DNA of 64,000 bases from Arthrobacter sp. ov118 (GTDB lineage Bacteria; Actinomycetota; Actinomycetes; Actinomycetales; Micrococcaceae): NCBI RefSeq assembly GCF_900116495.1, contig NZ_FPAY01000003.1:310001-374000 (forward strand). The letters are read 5' to 3'. Made by a program: the position numbers and the translations under genes. This document shows positions 7,956 to 15,422 of the stretch, in pieces (position 1 is the first letter of the stretch; the number at the start of each line of letters is the position of its first letter). The notes beneath the pieces are model-generated. The model had not been told where the DNA came from, did not search any database, and saw only the letters and a list, made by a program, of their open reading frames with translations.

Positions 7956-8270
7956 CTAGACCCCGGACGGTCCGGGCCTCTCGGGGCGCCACGGCGTGAG
8001 CCGGGGCAGCCAGCGCGGGACGTTGCGGCAGTACTCCTCGTAGGCCGCAGCAAACTTCCGCGTCAGTGTCGGTTCCTCGAACAGCTGGACGAAGGCCGCC
8101 ACAGGGATTGCGCCGATGCCCAAGGCCACATAGAGCCTCGGCTGCCCAAGCAGGAGTCCCTGCCCGGCCACGGCCGCAGCGATGGACACGTACATCGGGT
8201 TCCGCACGTACCGGTAGAGGCCGCCGACCACCAGTTGCTTGGGAGGGGCAAATGGCGCCGGGGTCCCAAG
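7956..8270 (-). pseudogene. 5'-truncated isoprenylcysteine methyltransferase-like gene
   Basis: The last 105 codons match the C-terminal half of ICMT/NnrU-type membrane methyltransferases: GTPAPF, GGLYRYVRNPMYV (the SAM-binding signature), FEEPTLTRKF and YCRNVPRW. Homology stops abruptly at GTPAPF. Upstream, where the two N-terminal membrane helices should be, the frame runs into a Cys/Pro-rich meaningless stretch over a degenerate 12-bp repeat (8281-8340) and then the end of the LysE gene. No other frame restores the missing half. I call it a remnant; a short functional protein from a TTG start is possible but unlikely. Confidence 0.65.
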
Positions 8271-8280
8271 GCCGCACCGA

Positions 8281-8340
8281 GTGGACAAGAGCCCAGACAA
8301 GGGGGCCAGACAAGGCGGCAGACAAACGGGCGGACAAGCG
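8281..8340. repeat. Degenerate 12-bp tandem repeat, five units
   Basis: The core GACAAG/GACAAA recurs at 8284, 8296, 8309, 8321 and 8333, with spacings of 12-13 bp. It sits exactly where the 5' half of the methyltransferase remnant is missing. Confidence 0.6.
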
Positions 8341-8385
8341 CTTGCCCGGTCGCCGGGCGGGCCCTCGGCCCAGGAGCGGGCCGAT

Positions 8386-8976
8386 TCAGGCCAGCAAGAG
8401 CAGGGCAAGGGTGATCATCACGGCCGCGATTCCGGCGTCGAGCACGCGCCACGCAGCCCGGCGCCGGAAGAGCGTGGTCAGGAAACGCGCCCCCACGCCG
8501 AGGGCGGTAAACCAGGCAATGCTCCCCAGGCCGGCCCCAGCGGCGAACCACCACCGCCCGGACGGACCATGGGCGGCGGCGAGCGACCCGAGCAGCAGCA
8601 CCGTGTCAAGGTAGACGTGCGGATTCAGCCACGTGAAGGCCAGGCAGGTGCCCAGCACTGCCGCCCGGCTGCCGGCGGGCTTGCCTCCGGGATGCTCCAT
8701 CTGCTCCCCGCGGACCGCACGCCGGGCTGCGAGCGCACCGTACACAAGCAGGAAGGCAGCCCCGGCGCAGCGGATCACCACGAGGGCGGCGGGCGCCCGG
8801 TCCAGGAGGACACCGATGCCTGCCACGCCCAGCACAATCAGCACCAGGTCCGACAATGCGCAGACCACCACCACCATGGCGACGTGCGAGCGCTGGATGC
8901 CCTGGCGGAGGACAAAAGCGTTCTGCGCGCCGATGGCAACAATGAGGGAAAGGCCAGCCGAGAGGCCGGAGAACAT
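8386..8976 (-). CDS. LysE/ArgO family basic amino acid exporter
   Basis: Membrane exporter of about 196 aa with six predicted helices. The family pattern is clear: LIVAIGAQNAFVLRQGI in the first helix region, then FTWLNPHVYLDTVLLLG, the LysE/ArgO signature. LysE-type proteins export lysine and arginine when these accumulate. I chose ATG 8976 because homology begins at MFSGLSAGLSLIVAIG; a GTG at 9024 would add 16 residues. It is divergent from a LysR regulator of the LysG/ArgP type, the classic arrangement in Corynebacterium. The 3' end overlaps degenerate sequence next to the truncated methyltransferase. Confidence 0.9.
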   Translation of the reverse strand: MFSGLSAGLSLIVAIGAQNAFVLRQGIQRSHVAMVVVVCALSDLVLIVLGVAGIGVLLDRAPAALVVIRCAGAAFLLVYGALAARRAVRGEQMEHPGGKPAGSRAAVLGTCLAFTWLNPHVYLDTVLLLGSLAAAHGPSGRWWFAAGAGLGSIAWFTALGVGARFLTTLFRRRAAWRVLDAGIAAVMITLALLLLA

Positions 8977-9056
8977 CGGGAGGATCACCCTTCCACGGTA
9001 GGCGCCCACCGAAGATGAATCCACTTAAACATTCTGCTGGAAGATAAGCTGAGCTA

Positions 9057-9938
9057 ATGATCGACATTTCCCCGGAGCAGGCCCGAACGCTCGCCGCGAT
9101 CGTCACGCACGGAAGCTTCGACGCCGCGGCCGCCCACTTATCCGTGACGCCCTCGGCCATCAGCCAGCGGATCCGGGCGCTTGAGGCCGCGGTCGGCCGG
9201 CCTGTCCTGACACGCGCGCGGCCGGCGGGGCTCACGGAATCAGGCCAGGCCGTGGTGCGCTTCGCCCGGCAGCTCGAGCTGCTTTCGGCAGACCTCGCCG
9301 AGGAACTTCAGCCCGAGGAAAGCCGCGGGCGAACAAGCCTGACGCTGGTGATCAATGGCGATTCACTGCACACCTGGGCGCTGGCCGGCCTTTCCGCAGT
9401 GGCAGGCGCAGTCCAGCTCGAAATCCTGCGCGAGGACCAGGATTATTCGCTGGAACTTCTCCGCAGCGGTGCCGCGGCCGCTGCGATCACCGCCACCGCC
9501 GCACCGGCCGCCGGCTGCACGTCCCGGCGGCTCGGCGTCATGCGCTACCTGCCGGTTTGCACACCGGCCTTCGCCGCAACATGGTTCGACGGCGGGGCAG
9601 CGGCAGAGTCGCTGGCGACAGCCCCCGTCATCGTTTTCGACCGCAAGGACGACCTGCAGGACCGCTATCTGCGGCGGTTGAGCCGCAAGCCCCTCGAGCC
9701 GCCGCGGCACTACGTACCCGCGGCCCACGAGTTCGGCGAGGCCATCCGCCTGGGCATGGGCTGGGGCATGATGCCCGAGATTGAAATCGCCCAGGACTTC
9801 GAGCAGGAACGGTTGGTTCCTCTCGCTACAAAGTCCTTCGTTGATGTCCCCCTGCACTGGCAGCAGTGGCGCCACGGTTCAACGGCGCTGGACAGTGTCG
9901 CGGCGGCGATCCAGGAAGCTGCCCGCGCGCTGAGGTGA
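9057..9938 (+). CDS. LysR-family regulator, LysG/ArgP type
   Basis: Regulator of 293 aa. The N-terminal winged helix (residues 1-60: QARTLAAIVTHGSFDAAAAH, then TPSAISQRIRALE) is that of the ArgP/LysG subgroup, followed by a ligand-binding domain. It is transcribed away from the LysE exporter gene, with an 80-bp shared control region (8977-9056). By analogy with LysG it should activate the exporter when basic amino acids accumulate. The start ATG at 9057 has only a weak upstream purine stretch. Confidence 0.9.
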   Translation: MIDISPEQARTLAAIVTHGSFDAAAAHLSVTPSAISQRIRALEAAVGRPVLTRARPAGLTESGQAVVRFARQLELLSADLAEELQPEESRGRTSLTLVINGDSLHTWALAGLSAVAGAVQLEILREDQDYSLELLRSGAAAAAITATAAPAAGCTSRRLGVMRYLPVCTPAFAATWFDGGAAAESLATAPVIVFDRKDDLQDRYLRRLSRKPLEPPRHYVPAAHEFGEAIRLGMGWGMMPEIEIAQDFEQERLVPLATKSFVDVPLHWQQWRHGSTALDSVAAAIQEAARALR

Positions 9939-9948
9939 GCCCCTGCTT

Positions 9949-10020
9949 GCGCAGCCGGCCGGCATCGCGCAGCCGGCGGGTATTGCGCCGCCGGCGGGTA
10001 TTGCGCAGCCGGCCGGCAGG
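9949..10020. repeat. 18-bp tandem repeat, four units
   Basis: Four adjacent 18-bp units, consensus GCGCAGCCGGCGGGTATT, at 9949, 9967, 9985 and 10003. They differ at one to four positions. They start 11 bp after the LysR stop, in the 224-bp gap before the EamA gene. All six reading frames of such a repeat stay open, which explains several spurious short ORFs here. Confidence 0.85.
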
Positions 10021-10162
10021 ACGGATCGTGGCCGGGCCCGGGAGGCCCCCCTGTGGAACGAAGCGGGCCAGCCGAGAGAGCGGGACACTTTTGGCAGGAT
10101 CTCGACTAGACGTGGCCGATTCCCGCCAGCCTGGAGGAGGCGGCACCGGCTAGATTGGCAGC

Positions 10163-11140
10163 ATGGCTACCACCGCCGCCTCCGGCCCCATTCCTTCTGC
10201 AGGCCCCCACGAAGGGTCCCCGCACGCCGCCCCTGCACCTGCCCCACAACCCGCCCCGGCCCCTGCGGGGCCCACTCCGATCAACAAACTTGGCGTCGCC
10301 GCCGTCGTTGTCACCGTTGTGCTGTGGGCCTCCGCCTTCGTTGGCATCAGGGCCGTGGGCCCGAGCTTCTCCCCAGGCTCACTGACGCTCGGCCGGCTGG
10401 CCGTCGCCGCCGTCGTACTGGGCCTCCTGGTGGTGCCGAAGCTGCGCACCCTTCCCCGGGGCCGCGAATGGTGGCCCATCTTGGCCTATGGCGTCATGTG
10501 GTTCGGCGGCTACAACGTGGCCCTGAACGCGGCCGAACACATGCTCGACGCTGGCACCAGCGCCCTGCTGATCAACGTCAATCCCATCCTCGTCGCCGTG
10601 ATGGCCGGGATCATCCTTAAGGAAGGTTTCCCGCGCTGGCTGCTGATCGGGAGCCTCGTGGCGTTCGGCGGAGTTGCCGTGATCGCGCTCGGTTCCGGCC
10701 AGCGGTCGACGGCGGACGTGGCCGGAGTGCTGCTCTGCCTGCTCGCGGCGGCACTGGCCGCGGTCAGCGTGATCGTCCAGAAGCCGGTCCTCCGCAAGTT
10801 CCCGGCGGCGCAGGCAACGTGGTTTGGCATCATGATCGGTGCGATCTGCTGCCTGCCCTTCAGCGGCCAGCTGGTCGCCGAACTGCAGGCCGCTCCCCTG
10901 CCGGCCACGCTGGGGTTGGTCTACCTCGGCATCTTCCCCACGGCCATCGCCTTCACCACGTGGGCCTATGCTCTCTCCCTGATTGACGCCGGGCGGCTTG
11001 CCGCAACCACGTACCTGGTCCCGGGCACCACAATCCTGATCTCCTGGCTCGTGCTGGGCGAAATTCCGACAATCTGGGGCCTGGTGGGCGGCGTGATCTG
11101 CCTGGTGGGCGTGGGCCTGACCCGGCGCCGGGCCCGCTAG
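10163..11140 (+). CDS. EamA/DMT superfamily metabolite transporter
   Basis: Transporter of 325 aa: a Pro/Ala-rich N-terminus of about 40 residues, then ten predicted membrane helices forming two EamA repeats. Motifs include VVLWASAFVGIRAVGPSFSPG in the first helix pair and PGTTILISWLVLGEIPT in the second repeat. Members of this family export amino acids or other small metabolites; the substrate is not known. ATG at 10163; the nearest GGAGGAGG lies about 20 bases upstream, farther than usual, so the true start may differ. The stop is 9 bp ahead of the metallopeptidase gene, suggesting cotranscription. Confidence 0.88.
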   Translation: MATTAASGPIPSAGPHEGSPHAAPAPAPQPAPAPAGPTPINKLGVAAVVVTVVLWASAFVGIRAVGPSFSPGSLTLGRLAVAAVVLGLLVVPKLRTLPRGREWWPILAYGVMWFGGYNVALNAAEHMLDAGTSALLINVNPILVAVMAGIILKEGFPRWLLIGSLVAFGGVAVIALGSGQRSTADVAGVLLCLLAAALAAVSVIVQKPVLRKFPAAQATWFGIMIGAICCLPFSGQLVAELQAAPLPATLGLVYLGIFPTAIAFTTWAYALSLIDAGRLAATTYLVPGTTILISWLVLGEIPTIWGLVGGVICLVGVGLTRRRAR

Positions 11141-11149
11141 GATTTCTTC

Positions 11150-11620
11150 ATGCCTTCTTCGCTGCCGCCAGGCCTGCCGATCGTGCCCGACGGCGGGGAC
11201 GACGGCGGGGACGACGCCGGGGACGACGCCGACCGCGGCGCGAACGCTGAACCGTTTCCGATGTCCGAGGCCGATTTCGAGGCCGCCGTAAGCGACGCCC
11301 TGGACCGGATCCCGCCGGAGCTTGCGCAGACCATGAACAATGTGGCGATCTTCATCGAGGACGACTACACCCCGCAGCCCGGAGAGGACCCGGACACCGT
11401 GCTGCTGGGCCTCTATGAAGGGGTTCCCCTGACCGAACGGGACTCCTGGTGGGACGCCGGCTCCCTGCCGGACCGGATCACCATCTACCGCCAGCCCATC
11501 CTGGACATCTGCGCCTCCCGGGAGGATGTGATCGAGGAGGTCACGGTCACCGTGGTGCATGAGATCGCCCACCACTTCGGCATCAGCGACGAACGCCTGC
11601 ACGAACTCGGCTGGGGCTAG
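11150..11620 (+). CDS. Zinicin-like metallopeptidase family protein
   Basis: Protein of 156 aa with an acidic low-complexity N-terminus (repeats of GGDD/GDDAG) and a compact domain that begins MSEADFEAAVSDALDRIP. The zinc motif HEIAH (H137, E138, H141) lies 20 residues from the C-terminus in a context typical of the small possibly-zinc metallopeptidase family (DUF1025), including VALDRIP-like and LLGLYEGVPL segments. Substrates are unknown for the family. It lies between the EamA transporter and the CDF exporter with gaps of about 10 bp, so the three probably form one transcript. Confidence 0.88.
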   Translation: MPSSLPPGLPIVPDGGDDGGDDAGDDADRGANAEPFPMSEADFEAAVSDALDRIPPELAQTMNNVAIFIEDDYTPQPGEDPDTVLLGLYEGVPLTERDSWWDAGSLPDRITIYRQPILDICASREDVIEEVTVTVVHEIAHHFGISDERLHELGWG

Positions 11621-11630
11621 CCTTGTAGGC

Positions 11631-12563
11631 ATGGGACATGATCACGGCCACTCGCACGGCATCGCTGCCGCTGGCACCGGCACCGCGAGGCACCGGAAGC
11701 GGCTGGTTGCCGTTTTGGCGATCACCCTGGCTGTGGTTCTGGTGCAGACCATTGGCGCAATCGTCTCAGGCTCCCTGGCCCTGCTCGCCGACGCCGGACA
11801 CATGCTCTCCGACGCTGCAGGCGTGTCCATCGCCCTGCTGGCCGCGTGGATCGCCGCCCGTCCCGCCAGCGACCTGCGCACCTACGGCTACCAGCGCGCG
11901 GAGGTCCTGGCAGCACTGGCCAACGCCCTGGTCCTGATCGTCATCTCGGTGCTCATCTTCACGGAGGCGATCCGCCGGCTCGGCGCCGCCCCGGACGTCC
12001 ACACCGACGTCATGCTCCTTGCCGCCGTCCTCGGTGCGGTCGCCAACCTGGTATCCCTGCTGATCCTGCGCGGCGCACAAAAGGAAAGCCTCAACGTCCG
12101 CGGCGCCTACTTGGAGGTCCTGGGGGATCTGCTCGGGTCCATTGCCGTGATAGCGGCGGCGGTGGTCATCATGGTCACCGGCTTCGAAGCGGCGGACACG
12201 ATCGCATCGATCCTGATTGCCCTCATGATCCTGCCGCGGGCCTGGCACCTGCTGCGCGACGTCGTGGACGTGCTCCTCGAGGCCACCCCCAAGGGCGTGG
12301 ACGTCCAGATGATCCGTGAGCACATCCTCGCGGTGGACGGCGTGGTGTCCGTCCACGACATCCACATCTGGACCATCACCTCGGGTGTCCCCGTGTTCTC
12401 CGCGCACGTGGTGGTGGAGGACGCGGCGCTCGGCGCCCGGGGCGCGGACCGGGTCCTGGACAAGCTCACCTCCTGCCTGGGCTCGCATTTCGACACGGAG
12501 CACTGCACCTTCCAGCTCGAACCGGCCACGCATTCGGAGCACGAAGCCCACCAGCACGCCTGA
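11631..12563 (+). CDS. Cation diffusion facilitator (CzcD-like zinc exporter)
   Basis: Metal/proton antiporter of 310 aa. Histidine-rich ends (MGHDHGHSHG at the start, HSEHEAHQHA at the end) bind incoming metal. Six membrane helices carry the metal sites LADAGHMLSD in helix 2 and EVLGDLLGS in helix 5, the HD-type arrangement of Zn exporters. A cytoplasmic ferredoxin-like domain (GVVSVHDIHIWTITSG) follows. The start is the ATG at 11631, 10 bp after the metallopeptidase stop. Likely substrates are Zn2+, possibly Co2+ or Cd2+. Confidence 0.93.
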   Translation: MGHDHGHSHGIAAAGTGTARHRKRLVAVLAITLAVVLVQTIGAIVSGSLALLADAGHMLSDAAGVSIALLAAWIAARPASDLRTYGYQRAEVLAALANALVLIVISVLIFTEAIRRLGAAPDVHTDVMLLAAVLGAVANLVSLLILRGAQKESLNVRGAYLEVLGDLLGSIAVIAAAVVIMVTGFEAADTIASILIALMILPRAWHLLRDVVDVLLEATPKGVDVQMIREHILAVDGVVSVHDIHIWTITSGVPVFSAHVVVEDAALGARGADRVLDKLTSCLGSHFDTEHCTFQLEPATHSEHEAHQHA

Positions 12564-12891
12564 GCACAGCCGGACCCGGCAACACCGGCCCGGCAACGCG
12601 TGCAAGGGCCAGGAACCAGAGACCGGTGCCCCTGCGGGTATTCCCGCTCCCCGTGGCGCTGGCGCTCTCGCGCCGCCCTGCCCTGTTCTCAGGTGCCCTC
12701 GACCCGACACACCTGCAACAAATGGGGCCAAATGACGCTGTTGTTGTTTATGTTGTTGTTGTGACTTGTGTTGCCAAAGTGACTTTTGGCACGTAGCCTC
12801 ATGCCTGCTGGGTGATCCGCAGAGGGGCCATTTCATTGCGCCAATCCAACAACCTCGTTCATTCCAGCCCGAGACTTCAACGAGGTTGCCC
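12564..12891. other. Gap upstream of the NlpC/P60 gene
   Basis: A 328-bp non-coding stretch. It holds a (TTG)n-rich tract at about 12739-12761, an inverted repeat GCCAAA-N6-TTTGGC (12773-12790), a related GCCAAATGAC at 12727, and a 10-bp stem next to the start codon (listed separately). I looked for the ydaO-type c-di-AMP riboswitch often found ahead of such hydrolases and did not see its conserved blocks. Confidence 0.6.
12850..12888 (+). promoter_or_regulatory. Leader hairpin covering the ribosome binding site
   Basis: A perfect 10-bp inverted repeat, CAACCTCGTT (12850-12859) and AACGAGGTTG (12879-12888), with a 19-nt loop. The 3' arm contains the GAGG that serves as ribosome binding site for the ATG at 12892. 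Folding would hide the site, so translation of the cell-wall hydrolase may be controlled at this hairpin. Confidence 0.6.
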
Positions 12892-14451
12892 ATGAGCTGG
12901 ACCGGATCCGGTCGCCGAACCGCTGTGCTTTGCACCGCCGTCGTCCTCCTTGGAACGCTCGCGTTCCCGGCCCAAGCCGCACCGCTGACCCCTGCATCGG
13001 GGGGCGCGCCGCTGGCGTCCACCGGCCTGCTCCCGGCGTCGCCGGAGATCCCCTCGCCGGAGGAGATCGCCGCGGCCAAGTCCAGTGAAAGCGCGACGGC
13101 GGCAGAGGTCACCCGGATCGACGGTCTCCTGGCCGATGCGTCGGGCGCCCAGGAAGCCAGCCTCGCCTCGTCAATGCAAGCGAACAACGCGTACGGCGAG
13201 GCCCTCGTTGAGCTGACCACGCGCCGTGACGCCGCGGCCGCCGCGGACGCCAGGGCCGCCTCTGCCGAGGCGGAACAGGCCAAGAGCCGCAAGCAGCTTG
13301 GCCTGCTGGCCGGCGACCTGTACCGCAGCGGCGGACTGAATCCGGCCCTCAGCAGCTTTGTCAGCGGCACGGGACAGGCGCTTGAGGATGCTGCGACGCT
13401 GGAGGCCCTCACGGCCGGCCGCGCGCGGGCGTTTGAGTCGGCCGAAAACGCGGCCGCTGCGGCAAAATCGCTGAAGGAAGCCGCCGCGGACGCCGACCGC
13501 GCCGCCGACGAGGCCGCCACGACGGCGGAAGCCCGGAAAACCGATGCCGACCGCGCCACCGCGGCTCAGCGCCAGGCCGTAGCCGATGCCAAAGCACAGC
13601 GGACCGCTCTGGTGGGCCAGCTGGCGAGCCTGCGGAACACCACGGCCGCGCTGGAATCTGCCCGGGTGGACGCCCTCGACCGCCAGCGCCAGCAGGAGCG
13701 GCTGGCGGCATTGACGGCGTCGGTCGATCCCGCGCCAGAGCCGGGAACGGGCTCACAGCCCGTCCCGGCCTCACAGCCCGGCCCGGCCTCACAGGGCGGG
13801 GGCGATCCGGCGCCCCAGCAGCCACCCGCTGCGGCCCCCGCACCGGCCGGCGGGTCTTCTGCTCCCGCACCTGTCCCGGCCCCGGCGCCCGCACCGGCAC
13901 CCAAACCCGTTCCCGCTCCCGATCCCGTGCCCGTTCCCGTTCCCGTGCCCGTTCCCGTTCCCGTGCCCGTTCCCGTTCCCGTTCCCGTTCCCGTTCCCGT
14001 TCCCGTTCCCGTTAAGGCTCCGGCTCCTGCGCCCGTCCCCGTTCCTGCACCCGTTCCGGCTCCGGTTCCGGTTCCGGGCGGGTCGAACCAAACCGCTATC
14101 TCGGTTGCGCTCAGTAAGACCGGCTCGCCGTACTTCTACCAGTTCGGCGGGACCGGGGCCCGTGGGTTTGACTGCTCGGGCCTGGTGCAGAATGCGTTCG
14201 CCGCGGCCGGCAAGTACCTGCCCCGCACGGCCTCCCAGCAGTTCGCGCAAGCCCCTGTCCATGTCCCGCTCTCCCAGGCGCGTCCAGGTGATTTGCTCGT
14301 CTGGGGTTCAGCTCCGGGCTTCTACCACGTGGCCATCTATCTCGGCGGCGGCCGTGTGGTCCAGGCACTCAATCCCGACGCCGGCATCACCGTGACCGAT
14401 GTTGCCGCCATGTCCGGGATGCAGCTCTACGGCTACGTGGCCCGTTACTGA
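12892..14451 (+). CDS. NlpC/P60 peptidoglycan endopeptidase with coiled coil and (PV)n linker
   Basis: Secreted hydrolase of 519 aa. A signal peptide (residues 1-31, cleavage after AQA) precedes an Ala/Glu-rich coiled coil (about 60-285) like that of RipA/PcsB. A long Pro-rich linker follows, including fifteen PV units (about 345-374), then the NlpC/P60 domain (about 400-519). C428 in DCSG and H479 in FYHVAIYLGGG are the catalytic pair. Such enzymes cut peptide stems at septa; the coil commonly holds the enzyme inactive until an FtsEX-type partner binds. ATG 12892 is chosen because a signal peptide starts there and GAGG stands 7 bases upstream. Confidence 0.92.
   Translation: MSWTGSGRRTAVLCTAVVLLGTLAFPAQAAPLTPASGGAPLASTGLLPASPEIPSPEEIAAAKSSESATAAEVTRIDGLLADASGAQEASLASSMQANNAYGEALVELTTRRDAAAAADARAASAEAEQAKSRKQLGLLAGDLYRSGGLNPALSSFVSGTGQALEDAATLEALTAGRARAFESAENAAAAAKSLKEAAADADRAADEAATTAEARKTDADRATAAQRQAVADAKAQRTALVGQLASLRNTTAALESARVDALDRQRQQERLAALTASVDPAPEPGTGSQPVPASQPGPASQGGGDPAPQQPPAAAPAPAGGSSAPAPVPAPAPAPAPKPVPAPDPVPVPVPVPVPVPVPVPVPVPVPVPVPVPVKAPAPAPVPVPAPVPAPVPVPGGSNQTAISVALSKTGSPYFYQFGGTGARGFDCSGLVQNAFAAAGKYLPRTASQQFAQAPVHVPLSQARPGDLLVWGSAPGFYHVAIYLGGGRVVQALNPDAGITVTDVAAMSGMQLYGYVARY
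13924..14013 (+). repeat. Hexanucleotide tract, 15 units in frame
   Basis: Fifteen uninterrupted units of CCCGTT or CCCGTG encode Pro-Val repeats in the linker of the NlpC/P60 enzyme. The last eight are identical. Units of 6 bp keep the frame, so slippage would change only linker length. Confidence 0.95.
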
Positions 14452-14480
14452 ACTCCTGCCCTCAAGGCCGGTTCCGGAGT

Positions 14481-15422
14481 CTAGGAGAGCACGTCCTTGG
14501 TGATGAACCTGCCGTAGGCGAGCGCACCGAAAACCGCGATGTAGCCGCCCTGCAGGAGCACATTGGCGGCGAAGGAGTCCCACGAGACCGGCTGGCGGAG
14601 AAGATCGCCGAAATCCAGCCAATAGTGGCTGAACAGCCACGGATGCAGCCATTCCAGTTGCGGCAGCGCGTCAAGGACCTGCGCAACCACCGAGAGCACC
14701 ACGGTGGCGGCCATGGCCCCGACCGGGACATCGGTCAGGGTGGAGATGAACAGCCCGATCGCCGACAGCCCGAGCAGTGAAACCGCCAGATAGGCCGCGA
14801 TCAACAGGAGCCGGACCATGGCCTCGCCGGTCCCGATCGTATCTCCGGACAGCAGGGTCACAGGTCCCACCCGGAAGAGCGCCGCGCCGATTCCTGCCCC
14901 GGTGAGAGCCACCACGAGCGGGCCGACGACAACGAAAACAGCCGCCCCGGCATACTTGACGAGCAGAAGCCGGATCCGCCCGGCCGGGGCCACCAGCAGA
15001 TACCGGAGGGTCCCCTGCCCGGCCTCACCGGCGATCGTGTCCCCTGCAACCACGCCGACGGTAAGCGGCAAGAACAGCGGGACGGAGACCACCATGGCCG
15101 TGACGCCCACGAACAAACCGTTCTGCGTGATCCGGTCCAGGAAGGCCGGGCCGCGTCCCGCCGGGACCGCCGAGGAAAGCCTTACCGCCACCGCGATCAG
15201 GATCGGAATGGCCGCCAGCGCGCACAGCATGGCCCACGTCCTGCGGCGCCGGAACAGGACGCCGATCTCGGACGCCAGGAGCCCGCCGGTGAAGGAACGG
15301 CGCCGGCCCGGCGGGCCGCCATGCTCGACGCCGCTATCGCCGTCGACTCCCTTCGCGGAGCCAGAGGTGTCAAGGCTGGCGGTGCCCGCCGGGCCCCCAG
15401 CGGATGATCGATTACTGGACAA
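14481..15422 (-). CDS. ABC-2 type exporter permease
   Basis: Protein of 313 aa with a basic cytoplasmic N-terminus (about 60 residues) and six predicted helices in the ABC-2 order. Segments include MVVSVPLFLPLTVGVVAGDTI, the GEAGQGTLRYLLVAP stretch that is characteristic of the YhaP/NatB-like group, and LSLLGLSAIGLFISTL-like helices. It works with the ATPase encoded immediately upstream, whose 3' end it overlaps by 11 bp. The substrate is unknown; related pairs export antimicrobial peptides or lipids. Confidence 0.88.
   Translation of the reverse strand: MSSNRSSAGGPAGTASLDTSGSAKGVDGDSGVEHGGPPGRRRSFTGGLLASEIGVLFRRRRTWAMLCALAAIPILIAVAVRLSSAVPAGRGPAFLDRITQNGLFVGVTAMVVSVPLFLPLTVGVVAGDTIAGEAGQGTLRYLLVAPAGRIRLLLVKYAGAAVFVVVGPLVVALTGAGIGAALFRVGPVTLLSGDTIGTGEAMVRLLLIAAYLAVSLLGLSAIGLFISTLTDVPVGAMAATVVLSVVAQVLDALPQLEWLHPWLFSHYWLDFGDLLRQPVSWDSFAANVLLQGGYIAVFGALAYGRFITKDVLS

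Noticed and set aside
8281..8340. CRISPR-like or operator array from the repeated GACAAG
   Set aside because: Units are only 12 bp with no spacers and are degenerate; it is better read as a decayed minisatellite.
12564..12891. c-di-AMP (ydaO) riboswitch ahead of the NlpC/P60 gene
   Set aside because: The family is often so controlled, but the conserved sequence blocks of that riboswitch are not present in the leader.
11766..13559. Long open frame of about 597 codons on the minus strand
   Set aside because: It runs antisense to the CDF exporter and NlpC/P60 genes, is Ala/Ser/Arg-rich without motifs, and is a typical high-GC shadow frame.
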